Origin: Dehalococcoidia bacterium
GTDB lineage: Bacteria > Chloroflexota > Dehalococcoidia > Lucifugimonadales > Australimonadaceae
Length of the DNA stretch: 48,615 bases
Direction of reading: 5' to 3'
NCBI GenBank assembly: GCA_021296055.1
Contig: JAGWBE010000005.1
Span: 1 to 48,615 of the forward strand
Shown here one piece after another: positions 44,254-48,615 of this stretch. The notes beneath the pieces are model-generated. The model was not told the DNA's origin, searched no databases, and was given only the letters and a program-made list of their open reading frames with translations. Positions within the stretch are counted from its first letter, which is position 1, and every line of letters starts with the position of its first letter. The position numbers were made by a program, and so were the translations under genes.

Positions 44254-45327
44254 CTAGTAGCCCCGCTCCCAGTCCACCACGTTCTCCAACTCCTCTCCGT
44301 CGAGCAGGCGGCGCAGGTTGGCGCAGAAGAGGTCGAGGCCGAATAGGTGGTTCACGTCCGACTTCTGCGAGATGTGCGGGGACATAACCACGTGCGGATG
44401 CGACAGCAGCGCCTTGGGCGGCGGGACGATGAACTCCCGCGTGTAGACGTCCAGGTACGCCCCGCCCAGCTTGCCCGACTCCAGCGCGGCGATCATGGCG
44501 GGCTCGTCGATGACCTCGCCCCGCGCGACGTTGGCGATGAACGCGCCCTGCGGCATCGCGTCGAAGGCGGCGGCGTTCACCAGCCCCTCCGTCTCGTGCG
44601 TCCACATCGCGCACACGGCCACCAGCTGGCACTCCGCCAGCATCTCGAGCATCTGCGCCGCCGGGTAGAGCACGTCCACTCCCTGCGTATCCTCTTGGCG
44701 CTCCGCCGCCGAGCGGCGCGTGGCGACGACGCGCATCCCCATCCCCTTGGCCATCCGCGCTAAGGCGCGGCCAATGCCGCCCAACCCGATGACGCCCAGC
44801 GTCTTGCCCTGGACGACGATAGGGTTGTAGGCGTTCGGGTTGAAGGAGCGCGCGACTGTCTGCTGCGCGCCGGTATGGACGCCCCGCGCTAACGCGAGCA
44901 GTCCCGCCAGCGCCGACTCCGCGATGGGCTGCGCGCCCGTGTAGCCCCGCGACGAGGTCGTCAACACCGGGGCGCCCCAGAAGGATGAGCCGCGCACGTT
45001 GGACAGCCCGGCGAATCCCCAATGCACCCATCGCACGTCCGCCATGCGCTCGAACCCGTCCCTGGGGAAGGGCACACCCATCATCACCGCGTGCGCGCTA
45101 CGGATAGCCTCTTCGGCCTCCTCCGCCGTGGGGACGCGCTTGGGCTCGCTGCGCGTGAACCGCGCGATCAGATCCTCCGGCCAGTCCCGTCCCAGCTCCG
45201 GCAGCAGGCTGTGCCACAGACCGGTCACGCGCACGCGGCCCGGCGCAACTGCGGCGATGCGGTCGCGGTTCGCCTGCGGCTCGTCGCGTATCACCAGCAC
45301 GTTCAGCGGATCGGGCAGGTCGGGCAT
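44254..45327 (-). CDS. D-2-hydroxyacid dehydrogenase, NAD(P)-binding
   Basis: A 357-residue oxidoreductase of the D-isomer 2-hydroxyacid dehydrogenase family. The Rossmann motif is GVIGLGGIGRALA, the catalytic Arg is in NVARGEVID and His in VMSPHISQKSD. The substrate-binding N-terminal lobe has RWVHWGFAGLSNV. The ATG at 45327 has GGAG upstream; a TTG five codons earlier is less likely. It pairs with the MFS gene downstream. The substrate is unknown (glyoxylate/hydroxypyruvate-like enzymes are close in form). Confidence 0.88.
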   Translation of the reverse strand: MPDLPDPLNVLVIRDEPQANRDRIAAVAPGRVRVTGLWHSLLPELGRDWPEDLIARFTRSEPKRVPTAEEAEEAIRSAHAVMMGVPFPRDGFERMADVRWVHWGFAGLSNVRGSSFWGAPVLTTSSRGYTGAQPIAESALAGLLALARGVHTGAQQTVARSFNPNAYNPIVVQGKTLGVIGLGGIGRALARMAKGMGMRVVATRRSAAERQEDTQGVDVLYPAAQMLEMLAECQLVAVCAMWTHETEGLVNAAAFDAMPQGAFIANVARGEVIDEPAMIAALESGKLGGAYLDVYTREFIVPPPKALLSHPHVVMSPHISQKSDVNHLFGLDLFCANLRRLLDGEELENVVDWERGY

Positions 45328-45423
45328 CAGGGGACGCTCCAAAGATGGGGTCGCAGCGGAGTTTACCCCTCGGATGTGCTACCGTGTGCCCGGGGCGCGC
45401 CGCCCCGTCAGGAGGCGCCTGCT

Positions 45424-46500
45424 ATGACCTCGCAACCGGAGCGTCCGCGCTTCGTCGGGCCCGAGTTCCACCGCACGCAGAACTATCTGCTCGAGGGCCT
45501 GCGCCTCCTCCGCAACGACGCCAACCTGCCCAAGACCGTCCGGCCCGACGATGAGCTGAACACGCGCATCGCCCAGGCCATCCGCGCGATGGGCATCGAC
45601 GCCGCGTACGAGGAGGTCGCCGCCGCCGCGATCGACCGCGCCATCGACGAACTCTCCCCGCTGGCCGGGCTGTGGATCGGCCCGCGGGCGATGGACACGC
45701 GTTTCACCGCCATCACCGCCGCCCTTCTCGGCATGGCCGAGGCCGCCGACCTGCTGCCGGAGGAGCAGATGCGGGAGAACGCGCGCCCCGACCTGCGCGG
45801 CCTCTCCGACGCGCTGCGCCGCCTCAACCTCTACGCCGCGCGGCGCTTCCGGCGCGACGCCGCCGAGCGCGTGCGCGGCGTCTACGTCATCATCGACCCG
45901 TCCTTGACCAACGGACGCGACCCGGTGGAGGTGGCCGCCGCCGCCATCGAGGGGGGCGCGAGCGCGATTCAACTCCGCGACAAGGCGCCCGCCAAAGGCG
46001 CGAGCCTCGCGCTCGCCCGCCGCCTTGCGGGGGCGTGCCGCGAGAGGGGCGCGACCTTCATCGTCAACGACCACGCCGACGTGGCCGCCGCCGCCGACGC
46101 GGACGGCGCCCACGTCGGCCAGCGCGACCTGCCCATCGCGGAGGCGCGGCAGGCGATGCGCCCTTGGCAGCTCGTCGGCAAGTCCAACGCGCTCACGGAC
46201 GAGGCGCAAGCGAGTTTGGACGGCGGCGCGGACTATATCGCCGTCGGGCGCATGTTCGCGACCGCCTCCAAGCAGGACACGCGCCCCGCGGGCGTGGAGA
46301 CGCTCCGCCGCGTGCGCGAGGTTATCCCATCCGACGGTCCGCCCGTCGTCGCCATCGGCGGCATAACGGCCGCCAACGTCGGCGAGGCGGCGCGCGCGGG
46401 CGCCGACGGCGTCGCAGTCATCGGCGAGGTGGCGCAGGCGCCCGACCCCAAGGCCGCCGCCGCCCGTCTGCTCGACGCCTTCACGAGCGCCAAGGAGTAG
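45424..46500 (+). CDS. thiE: Thiamine-phosphate synthase fused to an N-terminal helical domain
   Basis: The C-terminal part (about 150-358) is a ThiE TIM barrel joining HMP-PP and thiazole phosphate: QLRDK (183-187), NDHAD (215-219), HVGQRDLP (230-237), ADYIAVGRMFATASKQDTRPAG and VVAIGGITAANV. The usual GVS-T and GPVF segments read GKSN and GRMF. The first 148 residues form an all-helical domain (RTQNYLLEGLRLLRNDANLP, RPDLRGLSDALRRLNLYAARRFRRD) that I do not recognise. A GGGGCG/CGCCCC hairpin precedes the AGGAGG ribosome site; no TPP riboswitch is seen. The dehydrogenase gene follows after 2 nt. Confidence 0.85.
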   Translation: MTSQPERPRFVGPEFHRTQNYLLEGLRLLRNDANLPKTVRPDDELNTRIAQAIRAMGIDAAYEEVAAAAIDRAIDELSPLAGLWIGPRAMDTRFTAITAALLGMAEAADLLPEEQMRENARPDLRGLSDALRRLNLYAARRFRRDAAERVRGVYVIIDPSLTNGRDPVEVAAAAIEGGASAIQLRDKAPAKGASLALARRLAGACRERGATFIVNDHADVAAAADADGAHVGQRDLPIAEARQAMRPWQLVGKSNALTDEAQASLDGGADYIAVGRMFATASKQDTRPAGVETLRRVREVIPSDGPPVVAIGGITAANVGEAARAGADGVAVIGEVAQAPDPKAAAARLLDAFTSAKE

Positions 46501-46502
46501 CC

Positions 46503-47510
46503 ATGCGCGTCGCCGTCTTCAGCGCCAAGTCCTACGACCGCGCCTCCCTCGAAGAGGTGAACGCCGACGCGCGGCACGACCTGCGTTTCTTCGACGCGCC
46601 GCTGGACGCCTCCACGGCGGGACTAGCGGAGGGCGCCGATGCCGCCTGCGTCTTCGTCCACGACCGAGTGGACGCCGACGTGCTGGAGCGGCTGGCCGGC
46701 CTGGGCGTGCGCCTCGTCGCTATCCGAGCGGCGGGTTTCAACAACGTCGATCTGACGGCGGCGGGCACGTTGGGGCTGACGGTGGCCCGCGTCCCCGCCT
46801 ACTCCCCCCACGCCGTCGCCGAGCACGCCGTCGCGCTGATGCTCGCGCTCAACCGCAAGATTCACCGCGCGTACAACCGCGTCCGCGAGGGCAACTTCGC
46901 CCTCGATGGCCTGCTCGGTTTCGACTTCGCGGGCAAGACGGCGGGCGTCGTCGGCACGGGCAAGATAGGCGCGGTGCTCGTCCGCATTCTGGCCGGATTC
47001 GGCTGCCGCATCCTGGCCCACGACCCGTATCCGTCGCCCGAACTCGAGGCGTTGGGCGTGGAGTACGTCGCGCCGGATGACCTGTTCGCCCGCGCCGACG
47101 TCATCTCGCTGCACGCGCCGCTGACGCCGCAGACGCGCCACCTCATCGACGAGCGGGCGTTGGGGCGCATGAAGCAGGGCGTGATGCTGGTCAACACCAG
47201 CCGAGGCGCGCTCATCGACACGCGCGCCGTCATCGACGCGCTCAAGTCGGGGCGAATCGGCGCGCTCGCCCTTGACGTGTACGAGGAGGAGGACGACCTC
47301 TTCTTCCGCGACCTGTCGGAGCAGATCATCCAAGACGATGTCTTCACCCGGTTGCTCACCTTCCCCAACGTGCTCATCACCGGCCATCAGGCCTACTTCA
47401 CCCGCGAGGCGCTCCGCGGCATCGCCGAGACCACCCTCGCCAACATCGACGCGTTCGAGCAAGGCCAACGCTCCGGCAACGAACTGACGCCGGAACGGGC
47501 GCCCGGGTAG
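46503..47510 (+). CDS. D-lactate dehydrogenase-like 2-hydroxyacid dehydrogenase
   Basis: A 335-residue fermentative D-LDH-type enzyme (pyruvate to D-lactate with NADH). The signatures are IRAAGFNNVDL (catalytic-domain Arg region), GVVGTGKIGAV (Rossmann), VNTSRGALIDT with Arg, ALDVYEEED with Glu, and ITGHQAYFTREAL with His, the last being characteristic of the LdhA group. It is coupled to thiE by a 2-nt gap, an unusual pairing. Confidence 0.9.
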   Translation: MRVAVFSAKSYDRASLEEVNADARHDLRFFDAPLDASTAGLAEGADAACVFVHDRVDADVLERLAGLGVRLVAIRAAGFNNVDLTAAGTLGLTVARVPAYSPHAVAEHAVALMLALNRKIHRAYNRVREGNFALDGLLGFDFAGKTAGVVGTGKIGAVLVRILAGFGCRILAHDPYPSPELEALGVEYVAPDDLFARADVISLHAPLTPQTRHLIDERALGRMKQGVMLVNTSRGALIDTRAVIDALKSGRIGALALDVYEEEDDLFFRDLSEQIIQDDVFTRLLTFPNVLITGHQAYFTREALRGIAETTLANIDAFEQGQRSGNELTPERAPG

Positions 47511-47851
47511 GGCGGGGGCGCGTCCAAGGCGAGCGGGGGAGAGGGGATCGGTGTTTTCCGTTCCAATGTGTTCCATTGTGTAACTCTTACGCTTGGGCTT
47601 GGGTTGAGAACGGCGCCGCGGCGTTGCGGCGGTACGGCGGGGGCGTAACACTCCGGGGCTGCGATGGAACAGTCGCGGACAGGCGGGGGCGGGCGTCAAG
47701 GGCGCCGGGGGGCGGCAGAGGTTCATGTCAGCCAGGATGGCAGAGGGCGCGGCGTTTCGGCAATGGGGGGATGTCGTAGGGGCGACGGGGCGGCCTCGCG
47801 CCTCCCCCACATGCGCCGGGCGCCTCTTCCCATATCGGGGCTTGGTCATGT
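47511..47851. other. Intergenic region after the D-LDH gene
   Basis: No supported gene. The first part includes an AT-richer patch with TGTTCCATTGTGTAAC near 47567. The rest is GC-rich and shows no conserved frame. Confidence 0.4.
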
Positions 47852-47881
47852 CGAGGTTCCCGCCTACGCGGGAACGACGGA
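47852..47881 (+). repeat. Palindromic intergenic repeat, copy 2
   Basis: GAGGTTCCCGC-CTAC-GCGGGAACGACGGAGA. The arms GTTCCCGC/GCGGGAAC (47856-47863 and 47868-47875) pair perfectly with a CTAC loop. It shares both outer blocks with the element at 733-785. Confidence 0.65.
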
Positions 47882-47916
47882 GAGAGGGCGCCCGCTCAGC
47901 TGCAGCGGTTGGCTGT

Positions 47917-48119
47917 CTAGCCCGTCCGGCTGCCGGGCTCGAAGTCGTCGTCGAGCCAGCGCACGAAGTGCTCCGCGTGGGGAATGTAGGTGTCCTTGGA
48001 GGACTGCGCAAGGTTCGTAGCCTTGACCTCTACGACGTAGTTCTCCAGCGCGGCCTGCACCTCGTCAAGGAGCGGGCGAGGGCGATGCCATCTCCGCTGT
48101 GGGCGTATACTCTGACCAT
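47917..48119 (-). pseudogene. Frameshifted fragment of a small integrase SAM-like (core-binding) protein
   Basis: From the ATG at 48117-48119 one frame reads MVRVYAHSGDGIALAR, then a second frame continues PLLDEVQAALENYVVEVKA and so on to SSKDTYIPHAEHFVRWLDDDF and a TAG at 47917. Joined, they would give a protein of about 68 residues resembling the N-terminal SAM-like domain of tyrosine recombinases, without catalytic domain. The junction GCCCGCTCC fits loss of one 4-nt unit from a CCCG repeat. It could be an old remnant or a sequencing indel. Confidence 0.5.
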
Positions 48120-48189
48120 GGCGCTCCGGCAATGAACTCACGCCGGAGCGTGCGCAGGGGTAGGACGGGAGGGCGCGGCGGATGACTAT

Positions 48190-48615
48190 ATGAGGCCACG
48201 AGTGGGACAGTTGATTAGGCTGGCGTATGACAAGCGAACCCTGTTGGCGCTTACTGCCGCTGTGCTGCTGTTCAGAGCCGCCATCGCATCGCCCACTTAC
48301 GATGACGGGAATAATCACTCCCACATCATTGGCTCTCCGCCATACTACAGCGACTACTTCGGCATGTATCTGCCGGTATACAAGCCGCTGACGACGATTC
48401 AGATGCCCGCGCGATTCATGGCGTACCCATGGTCATTCCTCTACGTTTCGCTGCTTCACACCGCCATTATGATTGCGGGGGCGTACCTAACGTACAGAGT
48501 CGCTCTGCGCTACGCGCCGAAGGGCGCTGCCGTCGCGGCAGGCGGGTTGACGCTCCTTTTTATGGACCTACATGAGTCGATTTCCCCCACTCGCCCCGAG
48601 CCGTGGCTGCTCGCC
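48190..48615 (+). CDS. Integral membrane protein, partial (possibly glycosyltransferase-like)
   Basis: Open to the window end; 142 codons are visible. An N-terminal membrane helix (LLALTAAVLLFRAAIA) is followed by a 60-residue Tyr/Pro-rich polar loop, then FLYVSLLHTAIMIAGAYLTY as a second helix and a third starting AAVAAGGLTLLFMD. The motif SPTRPEPWLLA after that helix is reminiscent of polytopic GT-C glycosyltransferases. Codon use is less GC-rich than in most of the window. The start is the ATG at 48190 with a GGCGGA-type ribosome site. Confidence 0.6.
   Translation, partial: MRPRVGQLIRLAYDKRTLLALTAAVLLFRAAIASPTYDDGNNHSHIIGSPPYYSDYFGMYLPVYKPLTTIQMPARFMAYPWSFLYVSLLHTAIMIAGAYLTYRVALRYAPKGAAVAAGGLTLLFMDLHESISPTRPEPWLLA

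Noticed and set aside
45328..45423. TPP riboswitch upstream of thiE
   Set aside because: The spacer is under 100 nt and lacks the conserved CTGAGA and ACCTGATCTGG-like strings.
47511..47916. Small plus-strand frames in the spacer after the D-LDH gene
   Set aside because: They have no ribosome sites or recognisable protein features and cross the palindromic repeat.

Overview
This window is a strongly GC-rich, gene-dense bacterial chromosome segment with no rRNA, insertion sequence, prophage or CRISPR array that I can see. Gene content fits a free-living bacterium of the Chloroflexota (Dehalococcoidia/SAR202-like) or a neighbouring lineage. The pointers are TL5-type L25, pyruvate phosphate dikinase, lipoproteins on Pro/Thr-rich tethers, a CysM/MoeB sulfur cluster and an orphan recombinase-like N-terminal domain. 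This placement is inference from protein flavour, not a phylogeny.

Layout. 1-6.1 kb (minus strand): a partial sugar-nucleotide epimerase, an MFS carrier, trpE behind its own promoter and an attenuator-like leader, a small nitroreductase, and a 584-residue coiled-coil protein of unknown function. 6.1-10.7 kb: a TatD-like hydrolase divergent from a LPG-synthase/flippase-type membrane protein, an orphan solute-binding lipoprotein, a GNAT acetyltransferase, and trxA with a good sigma-70-type promoter. 10.8-17.9 kb: a tRNA-Sec gene (selC), mfd, a small lipoprotein gene with an in-frame UGA, a PPOX-fold flavoprotein, an HtrA-like protease, a DUF1461-type membrane protein and an FmdB-type zinc ribbon. 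17.9-21 kb: a minus-strand sulfur cluster reading rrf2, moeB, cysM and an atypical winged-helix regulator. 21.3-31 kb: rplY, fmt, a divergent dnaA, the obg-nadD-pyrE operon, gyrB, and cmk-plsC. 31-42 kb: ppdK, the nitrogen-assimilation pair glnA-gltB, and a CPA2 cation/proton antiporter. 42-48.6 kb: a NYN-domain protein with a structured leader, a second MFS carrier, two D-2-hydroxyacid dehydrogenases, a thiE gene fused to an unknown N-terminal domain, then an intergenic area with a palindromic repeat, a frameshifted gene remnant and a partial membrane protein.

The observation I rate highest is at 14676-15158. One continuous frame, interrupted only by a UGA at codon 77, encodes a lipoprotein whose two halves read as one protein. 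A hairpin with G in its apical loop begins just after the UGA, and the genome carries selC about 4 kb away. It is either an undescribed selenoprotein or a UGG-to-UGA nonsense allele; the sequence alone does not settle which. Other points worth checking are the trpE leader, the NYN leader with a perfect GUGA-capped hairpin, the altered DNA-recognition motif of DnaA, the CysM cluster without a sulfur-carrier gene, and the ThiE fusion.
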